DNA of 64,000 nucleotides from CAYILR01 sp964364175 (GCA_964364175.1 CAYILR010000018.1:12774-76773); one strand, 5' to 3'; shown: positions 13,795 to 22,893, numbered from the stretch's first letter. Notes: a model not told the origin generated them from the letters alone. Translations and numbers: made by a program.

Positions 13795-15525
13795 ATGCCC
13801 ATCAAGAGCCTATACCTCGAAGCACCCAATGCCGCGGAGGAACGGGACGGCAAACTTGAGCCCGTTACCCGGTTTCGGCTGTTCAACTTCGGCTCGAACG
13901 GGACCACCCAGGGCACGATCAAACTCACTGAGGAAAGCGCCGCGAAGGTGATGGCGCGCTACGAAAAGCGCACCAAGGCACGGACGGGCTACCTCGACAT
14001 GGACTGGTACCACCTGAGCCGCAAGGCAGACTCCCGGCTTGAGGATCGTCGATCTGCCGGCCGTTGCAAGCTTGAGCTCGTACCGGGCGATGGCGGCGGG
14101 ATCGACGTGGTCGACATCCTGCCGACGGCAGAGGCCAAGCAGGCGATCGAGGGAGACTATGTGCGCTCTTATAGTCCGGTCGTCTCCGTGTCGCCGAAGG
14201 GCATGCTTCTCGAAATCGTCCAGCTCTCGCTGACCAACATCCCCGCGATGGACGATGCCGGGCTGCTGGCGGCTGAGGACGGGCTCGACATCGACGAACC
14301 ATCCGAAGAGCTCGAGTTGAGTGTGACCCCGTTCCAAAAGCTCCCCGTCTACGAAGGCGCAACGTGGGACGCGAAAGCGGCTGATGAGCGGTTGCGCCAG
14401 TTCCTTTCGTCTGACGGCTCCGGCGACATGGACAAGGTTGACCTCGTCAAGTACCGCAAGGCTTTCGTGTTCTTCGACGGCGCATCCCCTGAAGCGATGA
14501 GCCGCTACAAGGGCCAGGTGCTCGACGTCCAGAACGTCGATGACGGTCCCGAGCTTGTGGTCAGCAAGAAGGCCGTCCAGACGCTCGGTGGCATACTCCA
14601 GGGCAGCCGGGGCGGCATCAACGTTTCCGACGAAGACCGCGAAAAGGGCAAGGCCATACTCTCGCGATACTACAAGCTTTTCAACGCGGTTGCCCCATGG
14701 GACCGCGAACAGGAACCAGCGGTTGAGACCGCAATGGAGGATTCCCGAATGCCGGATATGCATCCCCGGATTCTGAAACTGGCCGAAATGGGCGGCATGA
14801 TGGCGCGCATGCAGGCGATCACAGAGGCCTGCCGCGGTAAGGTCGCTCTCATGGGCTTCACCTCGTGCTACATCGAAGAGTGCTACGACGATTATTGCAT
14901 TTGCTCGTGTCACGCCTACGAGCCCGTGCACCGCGAGGCGCTCTATAAGATCCCGTATACCATCGGCGCGGATGGCTCCGTTCAGCTGGGCGAGATGAGC
15001 GAGATGGTCAAGGCGTACAAGCCCAAGTCCGAAGCCGCCGAGACGATGGCCATGCAGGACCGGGAGCACACCGCTCACACCCGACTGCTCGAGCTCACCG
15101 AGACCACCGTCACCACTGAGGCGCTGGTCAAGCTCGAAGCGCTGACCAGGGACGCGGCGGTCAAGCCGGTGCTCGAGGCTCGGGTCCTGGAGCTCGAGGA
15201 AGAGCGGTTTCAGGTGGCCCGCGAGTTCCGGATCGGCCAGGCCAAGCGCGACGGCCGGTGGACGAAGGCCCTCGAAGAGCAGGGGGATCGGTTTGCGACC
15301 ATGGCGCGGCAGCTTCAGGACGATCCCGTGAAGGCGCTCGATGCTCACTGGTCTTCCGCCCCCGTGATGGTCGCACCGGGGGGCATGACTCAGCCTCAAC
15401 CATCTTCGGAGCAGACGATCCAGTTGTCTGAGGAGGAAGAGTCCACCCTGAAACAGTCAGCGGCGGCGATGGGCCTCAAACTCGAGGATGTCCGGGCGGC
15501 GCATATCGCAACGAAGCGTCGGTAA
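13795..15525 (+). CDS. Mu I-like prohead protease and scaffold
   Basis: The N-terminal ~160 residues fit Mu-like gpI proteases: GTIKLTEESAAKVMARYEKR, GYLDMDWYHLS and YSPVVSVSPKGMLLEIVQLSL then TNIPAM. These cleave head proteins during maturation. Residues ~190-320 hold a second domain (LPVYEGATWDAKAADERLRQ, DGPELVVSKKAV, GGILQGSRGG) seen appended to other phage prohead proteases. A Cys-rich patch (CYIEECYDDYCICSC) follows, and the C-terminal ~150 residues are helical and charged, like Mu scaffold. ATG 13795 has TTGGAGACACG upstream. At 576 residues it is longer than Mu gpI. Confidence 0.8.
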   Translation: MPIKSLYLEAPNAAEERDGKLEPVTRFRLFNFGSNGTTQGTIKLTEESAAKVMARYEKRTKARTGYLDMDWYHLSRKADSRLEDRRSAGRCKLELVPGDGGGIDVVDILPTAEAKQAIEGDYVRSYSPVVSVSPKGMLLEIVQLSLTNIPAMDDAGLLAAEDGLDIDEPSEELELSVTPFQKLPVYEGATWDAKAADERLRQFLSSDGSGDMDKVDLVKYRKAFVFFDGASPEAMSRYKGQVLDVQNVDDGPELVVSKKAVQTLGGILQGSRGGINVSDEDREKGKAILSRYYKLFNAVAPWDREQEPAVETAMEDSRMPDMHPRILKLAEMGGMMARMQAITEACRGKVALMGFTSCYIEECYDDYCICSCHAYEPVHREALYKIPYTIGADGSVQLGEMSEMVKAYKPKSEAAETMAMQDREHTAHTRLLELTETTVTTEALVKLEALTRDAAVKPVLEARVLELEEERFQVAREFRIGQAKRDGRWTKALEEQGDRFATMARQLQDDPVKALDAHWSSAPVMVAPGGMTQPQPSSEQTIQLSEEEESTLKQSAAAMGLKLEDVRAAHIATKRR

Positions 15526-15540
15526 AACAGTTCAGCAACC

Positions 15541-15553
15541 GGCGCTTTGCGCC
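15541..15553 (+). promoter_or_regulatory. GC hairpin before head decoration gene
   Basis: GGCGC-TTT-GCGCC forms a tight stem-loop 20 bases before the next ATG. There is no T-run. It resembles the hairpin at 17407-17420 before the major head gene, so a role as mRNA 5'-end stabiliser or processing site is possible. Confidence 0.35.
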
Positions 15554-15573
15554 ACTTGTGAGGAGTCAACGTT

Positions 15574-17382
15574 ATGGCAGCAATCACCTCTGCGATCACC
15601 GTGCAAGGCGATCCCAATGGTTCCCCGAAGTACGGCGGTCGCCTCGATGTAGCGGCAGGGGCCGTGATCTATGTCGGCTCGCTGGTGTTCGTCAATTCCA
15701 GCGGCTACGCCGTATCGCTCAGCCCCGATCAGAACATGGCCTGCGTCGGGTACTATGACGGCGCGTCCTACCAGGGCAGGGACCTCGACAATACCGCAGG
15801 CGCAGCGGGCGATCTGACGGTGGTTCCCAGAATCGGCGAAATGGACCTGACCAACGGCTCCGCGGGCGACGCGATTTCGGCCGACGACGCGGGCAAGCTG
15901 GCCTATGCTTCCGACAACCAGACCGCCAACCTGACCAGCAACAGCAACGTGCGCTGCCCCATCGGGCCGATCATCGGCATGAACGGCACCAAAGTCCGGG
16001 TCGTTGCCGGCCATCCCGGCTCGAAGGCGATCGGGACGCTCGAGAATGCCAGCGTGACGGCGGCTCCGGTTATCACCACCGTTGCTACCGGTGCTTTCAG
16101 CGGAGAGTTTGCGCTGAGCTCGATCGGTAACGGGATTCTGAAGCACTCTGGAGGCACTCCGGCGACGGCCATTGCCGGCACCGACTACTACGCCCCCGGG
16201 TCCACCGATGTGGCCGTGGTCGATGGCGGTACCGGCGCTTCGAGTGCCGCTGATGCCCGGACCAACCTCGGGCTGGTCATCGGCACCGATGTGCAGGCAT
16301 ATGACGCGGACCTGCTCGCCATCGCCGCACTCGATGCGACGGCCGGGCTGCTCGCCAAGACCGCGGCCAACACATACGCCAGGCGCTCTGTCGCGGTGTC
16401 CGGCGCTGGTCTGAGCGTGGCCAACGGCGACGGCGCGGCGGCGAATCCCACCCTTTCGCTGGCCGATGACATCCAGGCGCTCGAGGGTATCGCGGGGACC
16501 GGTCTGTTGACTCGGACCGGCGCAGGCACTGCGGCCGCACGTACCGTCACGGGTACCGCTGGCAGGATCACGGTCAGCAACGGTGACGGTGTGGCAGGGG
16601 ACCCGACGCTTGATGTCGGAGTGGACATCTACCGCGCAGCAGGCACCGACGTGGCTGTCACGGACGGCGGAACCGGCGCAAGTTCGGCTGCCACCGCGCG
16701 AGTCAACCTCGGCCTCGAAATCGGCGTGAACGTCCAGGGCTACGATGCCGAGCTGGCGGCCGTGGCTTCGCTGGCTGGCACCGGTATCATGGCCCACACG
16801 GGCGCTGGCACCATGGCTGAGCGGCAGCTCGTGGCACCCGCTGCGGGTATCACGATCACCAACGATACCGGCGTCTCCGGCAACCCCACATTCGCGCTGG
16901 CCAACGACCTGGCGGCATATGAGGGCCTCGCTGCGAACGGGCTCGTTGCGCGTACCGGTGATGGGAGCGCGTCGGCGCGTACCTTGTCGGCCGGTTCAAC
17001 CGGCGTGGCCATCACCAACGGCGATGGTGTCGCGGGCAACCCCACGGTCGACAACCTTTTCGCGCCGATCGGTGTCGCGGATCCGGGAGATGCTGCTGCC
17101 ATCCCGGTCACCCGGTCTGCAACGATTGCGATCACCACCGGGGCCGGTGCGGAGACCAACACCCTGGCCATCCCGACGTTCCTCGGTCAAGAGCTCGTGC
17201 TGACCATGGACGTCGATGGCGGCGGCAATCGTGCCATCACCGCAGCCAGCGCGATCAACGTGGCCGGCAACACGATCATGACCTTTGGCGAGGCGCGCGA
17301 TACCATCGTTCTCAAGGCGATTCAACTGGCCGGTGTCCGTGCCTGGGAAGTCATTGCGAACAACGGCGTTGCGCTGACCTAA
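15574..17382 (+). CDS. Head decoration protein with fiber-like repeats
   Basis: It lies between protease and major head protein, the usual place of the decoration or stabilisation gene. The N-terminal ~150 residues (GRLDVAAGAVIYVGSLVFV, GYYDGASYQGRDLDNTAGA) resemble small capsid-decoration proteins. The remaining ~450 residues are fiber-type repeats: DVAVVDGGTGASSAADARTN recurs as DVAVTDGGTGASSAATARVN about 160 residues later, and a 30-residue block around NGDGVAGDPTLD occurs four times in variants. The end (FGEARDTIVLKAIQ) may cap the fiber. A head fiber for surface binding is inferred. Ribosome site is GTGAGGAG. Confidence 0.7.
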   Translation: MAAITSAITVQGDPNGSPKYGGRLDVAAGAVIYVGSLVFVNSSGYAVSLSPDQNMACVGYYDGASYQGRDLDNTAGAAGDLTVVPRIGEMDLTNGSAGDAISADDAGKLAYASDNQTANLTSNSNVRCPIGPIIGMNGTKVRVVAGHPGSKAIGTLENASVTAAPVITTVATGAFSGEFALSSIGNGILKHSGGTPATAIAGTDYYAPGSTDVAVVDGGTGASSAADARTNLGLVIGTDVQAYDADLLAIAALDATAGLLAKTAANTYARRSVAVSGAGLSVANGDGAAANPTLSLADDIQALEGIAGTGLLTRTGAGTAAARTVTGTAGRITVSNGDGVAGDPTLDVGVDIYRAAGTDVAVTDGGTGASSAATARVNLGLEIGVNVQGYDAELAAVASLAGTGIMAHTGAGTMAERQLVAPAAGITITNDTGVSGNPTFALANDLAAYEGLAANGLVARTGDGSASARTLSAGSTGVAITNGDGVAGNPTVDNLFAPIGVADPGDAAAIPVTRSATIAITTGAGAETNTLAIPTFLGQELVLTMDVDGGGNRAITAASAINVAGNTIMTFGEARDTIVLKAIQLAGVRAWEVIANNGVALT

Positions 17383-17406
17383 TCCACGGCTTCAATCGTT
17401 CAATGA

Positions 17407-17420
17407 GCGGCTGATGCCGC
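17407..17420 (+). promoter_or_regulatory. GC hairpin before major head gene
   Basis: GCGGC-TGAT-GCCGC forms a short stem-loop directly before the AGGAGGAC ribosome site of the major head gene. No T-run follows, so termination is unlikely; stabilisation of a heavily translated mRNA is possible. Confidence 0.35.
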
Positions 17421-17436
17421 AGCAGGAGGACTCCAG

Positions 17437-18378
17437 ATGGCAGGTATCATCTCCCCGGTTGACGTGAACGCGCTGTTCACCTCGGCCCAAATGAAGGCGC
17501 TGCTGGTTTATAACCAGTACACCCCCGACTTCGCCGATCTTGCTCAGGCGATCCCGTCGACTGCGCAGCGGGAGGCCTACGTTGTGACGGCCACTGCCGG
17601 CGCTCTCGAGCGTCTGTCCGAAGCCAAGAAACACATGGGCGATCAGATCGCCAAGACGCTCTACGTTGAGAACGCGGAGCCCTGGGCGAAGTTCATGGAG
17701 GTCTCGGAACAGCAGATCCAACTCCAGACCGCCATCAACTGGCTCGATCAGCAGGCCACGGCGCTCGGGACTGAGGCCGCGGGGTTGGTCGATGACCTGG
17801 TGACCGCCGGCCTTCAGGCGGGGTCTTCGACCGCATGGATCGACGGCGTCAACTTCTTCAGCGCGACCCATCCGATCAATCCGTGGGGCGCCGTCGTTGG
17901 CAACTGGAGCAACCTCCGTACCGGCTTCGGGTTGACCCCCACCAACTTCGAGACGGTCTGGGCAGATATCTCGGGTCGGCTCGGGTGGAACAATAGGCCG
18001 CTCAAGATTCGGGGCCAGATGCAACTCTGGCTGCCGACCGCGCGCGTCAGTGCCGGCAAGCGGATCGTCGAACAGGCGATGTCGAGCGACCCCGGAGTGA
18101 CCACCGCGGGCGGTAACAACAACATCAACTTCGGTCGGGCGGTGATCAAACATTGCCCCTCGCTCGATGATGAGCCCACCGTGTGGTATGCCGCGCTCGT
18201 TGGCCAGTCTCAGAAGCCGGTAGGGCTGCAGGAGTGGCGCGGTCTGCGCTTCGAGAACGAGTTCGACTCGGCTCAGAGCAAGGGCCGGTTCGAGGATGAG
18301 AAGTACCGGTCCAAGGTCTCTCGCGGGCTCGAGTTCGTTCCGCTCAACGCGCACCTCATCATCCGCTGCGAGACCTGA
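17437..18378 (+). CDS. Mu T-like major head protein
   Basis: A 313-residue protein of the Mu major head subunit (gpT) family, close to the family's usual ~305 residues. Visible marks are TPDFADLAQAIPSTAQREAY near the N-terminus, LGTEAAGLVDDLVTAG, WIDGVNFFSATHP, RPLKIRGQMQLWLPTARVSA and FDSAQSKGRFEDEKYRSKVS. It forms the capsid shell with the HK97 fold. A strong AGGAGGAC ribosome site precedes the ATG, in keeping with high expression. Confidence 0.9.
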   Translation: MAGIISPVDVNALFTSAQMKALLVYNQYTPDFADLAQAIPSTAQREAYVVTATAGALERLSEAKKHMGDQIAKTLYVENAEPWAKFMEVSEQQIQLQTAINWLDQQATALGTEAAGLVDDLVTAGLQAGSSTAWIDGVNFFSATHPINPWGAVVGNWSNLRTGFGLTPTNFETVWADISGRLGWNNRPLKIRGQMQLWLPTARVSAGKRIVEQAMSSDPGVTTAGGNNNINFGRAVIKHCPSLDDEPTVWYAALVGQSQKPVGLQEWRGLRFENEFDSAQSKGRFEDEKYRSKVSRGLEFVPLNAHLIIRCET

Positions 18379-18390
18379 TACGGGGATTGC

Positions 18391-19170
18391 ATGAGCCTCT
18401 ACTGTACGCCACAGGATCTGGAACTTGAGGGGCTACCGGCTGCTGCTACAGCGTCGGTAGCTTCCTCACGTCTCCGGATGTGTCGTGCACAGAGCAACAT
18501 CGCAGACAGTTATCTGACGGGCCGGTATACGTTGCCGCTTCTGGCCAAGGTTGACGTTGTCGAGCACGTGGCCGCAACAGGCAGCACGGGAACGGGCGTT
18601 CTTACATCAGCTATTCCATCTGGCGTTGCAGTCACACAGGCTTACGGTGTCCGGCTGGAGGTGCTGACTACGGGCGGGTCTGGAGTTGCGACAGCCCGTG
18701 TCAGCATCGACAGTGGGAACACCTGGCAGACGACGTTTACGATCGTGACTGGCAACCGGACGGTGACGATTTCCTCTACCGAAAGCCTGACACTGACATT
18801 TGACAGTGGAACCTGGTTTGACGGGGATCTGTTCTACATCCCTGTGAGTTATGGCGCGCTGACCTCGCATGTCGTCGCAATGGCATCGCGACATCTGCTA
18901 CGGCGGCGCGGGTTCGACCCTGATAGCGCATACGAAGAAATCGTTCTAGCCGCTAAAGAGGCGATTAAGTGGCTCGAAGGAGTCAAAGCCAATGGGCCAG
19001 ATCCCGGGCTTACGGATTCGACCACGGGCGTTGTAGAGGGCTCGTTCCTCTTTGAGCCCGAAGACTTCCAGGATGGGGAGGGGCGGCGCGAGTGGCAATC
19101 GGTCATGGGCCGGCGCGGACGGTCGAAAGCCTCGAGCCTGGCTGTCACTGACATGGATGAGTGGTCATGA
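18391..19170 (+). CDS. Mu gp36-like (DUF1320) connector with inserted domain
   Basis: The flanks fit DUF1320: YCTPQDLELEG and SNIADSYLTGRYTLPLL at the start, then ALTSHVVAMASRHLLRRRGF and LAAKEAIKWLEGVKANG after residue 155. This protein helps join head and tail. Residues ~60-152 are an insert of about 90 residues (GVATARVSIDSGNTW, FDSGTWFDGDLFYI), a likely beta sandwich also seen in the tail sheath gene here. Typical family length is about 140-150; this one is 259. Confidence 0.75.
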   Translation: MSLYCTPQDLELEGLPAAATASVASSRLRMCRAQSNIADSYLTGRYTLPLLAKVDVVEHVAATGSTGTGVLTSAIPSGVAVTQAYGVRLEVLTTGGSGVATARVSIDSGNTWQTTFTIVTGNRTVTISSTESLTLTFDSGTWFDGDLFYIPVSYGALTSHVVAMASRHLLRRRGFDPDSAYEEIVLAAKEAIKWLEGVKANGPDPGLTDSTTGVVEGSFLFEPEDFQDGEGRREWQSVMGRRGRSKASSLAVTDMDEWS

Positions 19171-19685
19171 GCAACACCTCGGCCTTCAACACCGCGAAGA
19201 AGATCCAGGAAGGGCTTAACAAGCTCGCCGGGTCACAGAAACAGGTGCTCCAGAAGCTCCTTGGTCAGGCCGCGATTGCTCAAGCCTCCCTGGGTATCCG
19301 GCGCAGCCAGACGCCTTACGGTGAGGCATTCGCACCGCTCACGAGCCGCGTTGGAATCCCGCTTCGCAGGACCGGCAACAACATCCAGCGGTCGTGGACC
19401 AGCGAGCAAGAGCGGCCAACGTCATTTGTGTTCGGCAACCGGTTTAAGTACTTGGCCACGCACCAGTACGGCGCGGTCATCAAGCCCAAACGGGCGCGAT
19501 ATTTGCGTTTCAAGTCCGAGAAGTGGGGCAACGTCGCTGCCAAGAAAGTCGTCATTCCCCGTCGCCAGATGGTCCCAGAGCAGGACACGGGCGGGCTCGG
19601 TAAGCGCTGGCTCGGTGCCTTCAAGCGCACGACTCAAGGCTACCTGGCGCGGCAATTCGCTCGCACCGGCGCGGGGGTCACCTGA
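19167..19685 (+). CDS. Mu gpG-like virion morphogenesis / tail completion protein
   Basis: A 172-residue member of the phage tail completion family (P2 gpS / Mu gpG). Motifs: IRRSQTPYGEAFAPLTSR, GIPLRRTGNNIQRSW, YLATHQYGAVIKPKRARYL and KKVVIPRRQMVPE, matching the family's tyrosine-glutamine-glycine loop and final arginine-rich strand. It acts at the head-tail interface. ATG 19167 is preferred to GTG 19161. It overlaps both neighbours. Confidence 0.8.
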   Translation: MSNTSAFNTAKKIQEGLNKLAGSQKQVLQKLLGQAAIAQASLGIRRSQTPYGEAFAPLTSRVGIPLRRTGNNIQRSWTSEQERPTSFVFGNRFKYLATHQYGAVIKPKRARYLRFKSEKWGNVAAKKVVIPRRQMVPEQDTGGLGKRWLGAFKRTTQGYLARQFARTGAGVT

Positions 19686-20209
19686 TGGGAATCCGTGCGA
19701 TCTTCGACGCGGTCCGAACCCAGGTTGTTGCAGAGCGGCCGACCACCACGATGCGGCTGACAGCAGAGGCGAAACAGCTCCACGCCGACGTCAACCGGAT
19801 CGTGTGGTATCTGCCCGAACCGGGGCAGGAACAGCACTCGCGGGACAAGGTGCTTTCGGGTCCGGGTCCTGGGTCGACCGGTGATGGTGTGCTCTGGGAT
19901 CGGCTGGTCACCTGTCAGATCCATTGCTGGGTGGATGCCGTTGTTGACAGCGACGGGCTCGAGTATCCGGACGATAACGAAAATCCGACGCTCGGCACGG
20001 TCTGGCTACCGGCCATCGTTCAGAACGCGATCCACGACCAGTGCCACGGTGGCTACAGCCTGGGGTCTGCCGGGTATGTCGAGCGGACCAGCGGCAATAA
20101 GGGTTTCGCCTACGTTTTCGAGGCCAGCTTTGACCTGGCCGTCTACCGAGTGCAGTTGACCGGCCAGACCGACATTGAGACGGTTGGCCTGACGGGAGCA
20201 TACGAATGA
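19685..20209 (+). CDS. Probable tail terminator / gp37-like connector (174 aa)
   Basis: Its place between the gpG-like gene and the sheath matches Mu gp37 and other tail terminators. The N-terminus has helices (IRAIFDAVRTQVVAE), and the body is beta-rich (LVTCQIHCWVDAVVD; RTSGNKGFAYVFEASFDLAVY), as expected for a terminator ring subunit. The assignment rests mainly on gene order. Confidence 0.55.
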   Translation: MGIRAIFDAVRTQVVAERPTTTMRLTAEAKQLHADVNRIVWYLPEPGQEQHSRDKVLSGPGPGSTGDGVLWDRLVTCQIHCWVDAVVDSDGLEYPDDNENPTLGTVWLPAIVQNAIHDQCHGGYSLGSAGYVERTSGNKGFAYVFEASFDLAVYRVQLTGQTDIETVGLTGAYE

Positions 20210-20397
20210 GCGACGAGACTAAGCCCGTAAAGGCTGACGAGCCGCCAACCAAGGCGCAGGCCGATGAGCGGCGCACATATCCGTGGATGGGAGCCGATAG
20301 CAAGGAATTCGCCGCCATGAGCCCGCGTCATCTTCCGCCCATGCTCCGGAAGGCGCATGCCAAACACGTCAAGGCGAACAAAGGGGGGCGTAAGTAA
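20206..20397 (+). CDS. Small basic protein upstream of sheath (63 aa)
   Basis: A short, highly charged protein (KPVKADEPPTKAQADERRTY; HAKHVKANKGGRK) that overlaps both flanking genes. Mu has a small DUF2635-type gene (gp38) in the same place, but I see no clear match. It may be a disordered assembly factor. Confidence 0.5.
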   Translation: MSDETKPVKADEPPTKAQADERRTYPWMGADSKEFAAMSPRHLPPMLRKAHAKHVKANKGGRK

Positions 20398-21887
20398 TGC
20401 CAGCAACTCCAGTCACTACGACGATCGCAGCGAACGGAAAGCGCGCTGTTCTGCCCGTTTCCAATGCCACGCTGGTCATGGGCACATGCTCCACCGGGAC
20501 CGATAACGAGATCGTGGCCATCGGATCAACGTCTGCGCTCACGACTGAGTTTGGCGTGGGTCCGCTGGTCCAACTCGCTGCGCAGTACATCCAGATCGGG
20601 AAGGCTCCGATCTACTGCTGCCGGATCAATGACTCCGTTGCGGCCACCATGAGCGCTGTCACGAAGACAGGGGCCGGCGCTGGGACTGGCACCGTCGTGA
20701 ATAACGCAAGCGTGCCGGTTGACGCATTCGACGTCATCCTTGAAATGCTGAGCACGGGCATTGTCGGCGTGGCCACGTATCGCTACTCCCTGGACGGCGG
20801 AAACAACTACAGCGGGACACTGGTCACTGCGGCGGGCATCTCCCTTGGATCGAGCGGCATCGCTCTCACGCTGGCTGACGGCGGTGGACCGACCACGGGT
20901 TATATCGACGGGGACCTGTTCACCTTCACGACGAACGCACCCGGCTATAGCGCAACAGATCTCGGGAACGCTTTAACGGGGTTCCAGAATTCGAGCATCA
21001 GGGTCCGGCGTATTCACCCGGCAACGATCAGCGTGGTGAGCTCGACGCTGTACTCACAAATAAGGACTTCGCTCAACACGCTCGAGACAGCCTACAAATA
21101 CACGATGGTCATCCTGGAGTCGGATGACCGCGGGGCTGGTCCGGAGGCCGTAGCGACCTGGCAGGCGGGCGTACTCACCGATTTCGCCGGGACGGATGAC
21201 GACCGCGTCCAGGTGATCGCCGGCTGGCACGAGGTGCAGCAGGTCCTGAAGATCGGCAACGACACGCTACAGTTGAGACGCCCGGCTGCGTGGGTGATTG
21301 GACCTCGACAGGCGCTGATCGACGTCAGCGAGGATGCCGGGTGGGTTGAGGACGGCGCGCTCGATAACGCCGTGCTGGCTGAGCCGACTGCGGCGGCACC
21401 CACGGGCATCGACATCGACGGCCGGCTTTTCACCGCCTTCGAGGGGCGCGGGATCACCACTGTTCAGACCTATCTCGGACGCTCCGGGATCTTCTGCGGC
21501 GGCGGCTTCATGCGGGTCCAGTCGACGAACGACTTCTACCGCGTAGCCCATCGTCAGGTCATGGACGTGGCATGTGAGACGCTCTACGACATCCTGCTCA
21601 ACTATGTCAACAGCAGTGTCGCCACGAACGCGGATGGAACCATTCTCGAGCGGGATGCAGTGGCCATCGAAAGCCGGCTCAATGCGGCGATCAAGTCGGT
21701 GCTGGTTAGCGTGACGCCACAGCGCATCAGCCCGTCATCTGACGACAGCTATGCTCAGGTGGACCGCACGAATATCATCAGCACGACAAAGCAACTGCTT
21801 GTGACCGTGGGACTGATTCCTCGCGCGTTCATTGACACGGTTGCTCTCAATATTGGCTACGTTATCAGCGTGCCCGTGAGCGCGTAA
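20397..21887 (+). CDS. Contractile tail sheath protein (DUF2586/gpL-like)
   Basis: A 496-residue sheath protein. The C-terminal half shows the sheath core: AWVIGPRQALIDVSEDAGWV, GRLFTAFEGRGITTVQTYLG, FYRVAHRQVMDVACETLYDI, then ILERDAVAIESRLNAAIKSV and ISTTKQLLVTVGLIPRAFID. Sheath subunits stack around the tail tube and contract at infection. Residues ~88-180 (GVATYRYSLDGGNNYSG, TGYIDGDLFTF) are an inserted beta domain like that of the gp36-like protein. It proves a myovirus tail. Confidence 0.85.
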   Translation: MPATPVTTTIAANGKRAVLPVSNATLVMGTCSTGTDNEIVAIGSTSALTTEFGVGPLVQLAAQYIQIGKAPIYCCRINDSVAATMSAVTKTGAGAGTGTVVNNASVPVDAFDVILEMLSTGIVGVATYRYSLDGGNNYSGTLVTAAGISLGSSGIALTLADGGGPTTGYIDGDLFTFTTNAPGYSATDLGNALTGFQNSSIRVRRIHPATISVVSSTLYSQIRTSLNTLETAYKYTMVILESDDRGAGPEAVATWQAGVLTDFAGTDDDRVQVIAGWHEVQQVLKIGNDTLQLRRPAAWVIGPRQALIDVSEDAGWVEDGALDNAVLAEPTAAAPTGIDIDGRLFTAFEGRGITTVQTYLGRSGIFCGGGFMRVQSTNDFYRVAHRQVMDVACETLYDILLNYVNSSVATNADGTILERDAVAIESRLNAAIKSVLVSVTPQRISPSSDDSYAQVDRTNIISTTKQLLVTVGLIPRAFIDTVALNIGYVISVPVSA

Positions 21888-21897
21888 GGAGACCATA

Positions 21898-22350
21898 ATG
21901 GCTGCAGGAGTTCTGAACGGGCGCAGACATGACTGGGTGAGCGTCAAGGTTGTGCTTCCACTATTGGGCGCCACTCCAATCTCAATCAAGTCGATCACGT
22001 ACCCCAAGTTCGCGAGGGCCAAAGAGCATCAGTATGGCACCGGCATGGAGAACGTGGGTTACACCTTCGACGCGCTGAAGATCGATGAAGGTGAGATCGT
22101 ATTGCTCCAATCGGACGCTGATCTGATCTTCGCAAGCCAGGGCTCTGTGCTTTCGGATGTCGCCATGCCTCTGATCTCATCGTATGCAGACATCGGCGTG
22201 CTTCCGCGGACAGACGTATTTCTTGGCGTCCACTTCACAAGCTATCAGGGAGCCGTAGCGCAGGGCACGGATGGCGCGACAACCACGCTCTCCTGGAAGC
22301 CGGACAGCGCAATAATCAACGGCGTTCCGATCATTGCCCCCCGTCCTTAA
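21898..22350 (+). CDS. Tail tube protein
   Basis: A 150-residue protein directly after the sheath, the fixed place of the tube gene. It is beta-rich (DWVSVKVVLPLLGATPISIK; KIDEGEIVLLQSD; DVFLGVHFTSYQ), as expected for the ring-forming tube fold of Mu gpM-like proteins. AAGGAGACCATA precedes the ATG. The assignment comes from order, length and secondary-structure pattern. Confidence 0.7.
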   Translation: MAAGVLNGRRHDWVSVKVVLPLLGATPISIKSITYPKFARAKEHQYGTGMENVGYTFDALKIDEGEIVLLQSDADLIFASQGSVLSDVAMPLISSYADIGVLPRTDVFLGVHFTSYQGAVAQGTDGATTTLSWKPDSAIINGVPIIAPRP

Positions 22351-22374
22351 CATCCAATGCATGAAGGAGACACC

Positions 22375-22893
22375 ATGCAAAAGTTCACGATGGGTGGTCA
22401 CGAGATCACCCTTGAGTCACCATCGGAAGATGTTTTCGATTTCTATGTCGAATCGGCGCGGAGACCTGGCGATCCCCGTGACATCCTGCTCCAAGAGTCT
22501 GTTGTCAGCCCGGACCCCGTCACCCTTGCGGCCATTCTACTCGCGAAGCCTGGCTATAAGCGGCTTCTGAGCAAGAAGATCTTGGCCATGGCCGGCGATG
22601 GAGCAGAGTCGGTCGTTGAGGACGGCCCGAACAGCTGCAAAGTGCTGGTCCATAGTGAGCACCGGTTGACCTTCCGACCGGCTAATCCTACGCAGTTTGG
22701 AGAGTGGGAAGCGTCGGTCAGTCGTGGCGAGCTGACGCTCGCTGCCGGGCGCATCAACAAGGCGTGTCTGGTAGAGCCCACGGGCGAGGCGTTCGATGCA
22801 ATCGTCGCCGAACAGCCCGCTATCAAATACGCCCTCCAACGAGCCATCGTTGAGGAAGCGGGCGCGATGGAGGAACTGATCGAAAAAAAGTAA
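22375..22893 (+). CDS. Tail assembly chaperone, short form
   Basis: A 172-residue helical protein between tube and tape measure genes, in the place of Mu gp41/lambda G. It is read from ATG 22375 after AAGGAGACACC and ends at TAA 22891-22893, immediately after the slippery run GAAAAAAAG. Such chaperones coat the tape measure protein before tube assembly. The start of the frame (MQKFTMGGHEITLESP) fits a small beta domain before helices. A longer form is made by -1 frameshift (see next entries). Confidence 0.8.
   Translation: MQKFTMGGHEITLESPSEDVFDFYVESARRPGDPRDILLQESVVSPDPVTLAAILLAKPGYKRLLSKKILAMAGDGAESVVEDGPNSCKVLVHSEHRLTFRPANPTQFGEWEASVSRGELTLAAGRINKACLVEPTGEAFDAIVAEQPAIKYALQRAIVEEAGAMEELIEKK

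Noticed and set aside
13810..15399. 529-codon minus-strand frame opposite the protease gene
   Set aside because: Same cause as above: shadow of a GC-third-position gene, rich in Arg/His/Leu, with no recognisable motif.
15532..16797. 421-codon minus-strand frame opposite the head fiber gene
   Set aside because: Antisense of a repetitive Ala/Gly/Thr gene; repeats in the sense gene create pseudo-repeats here.
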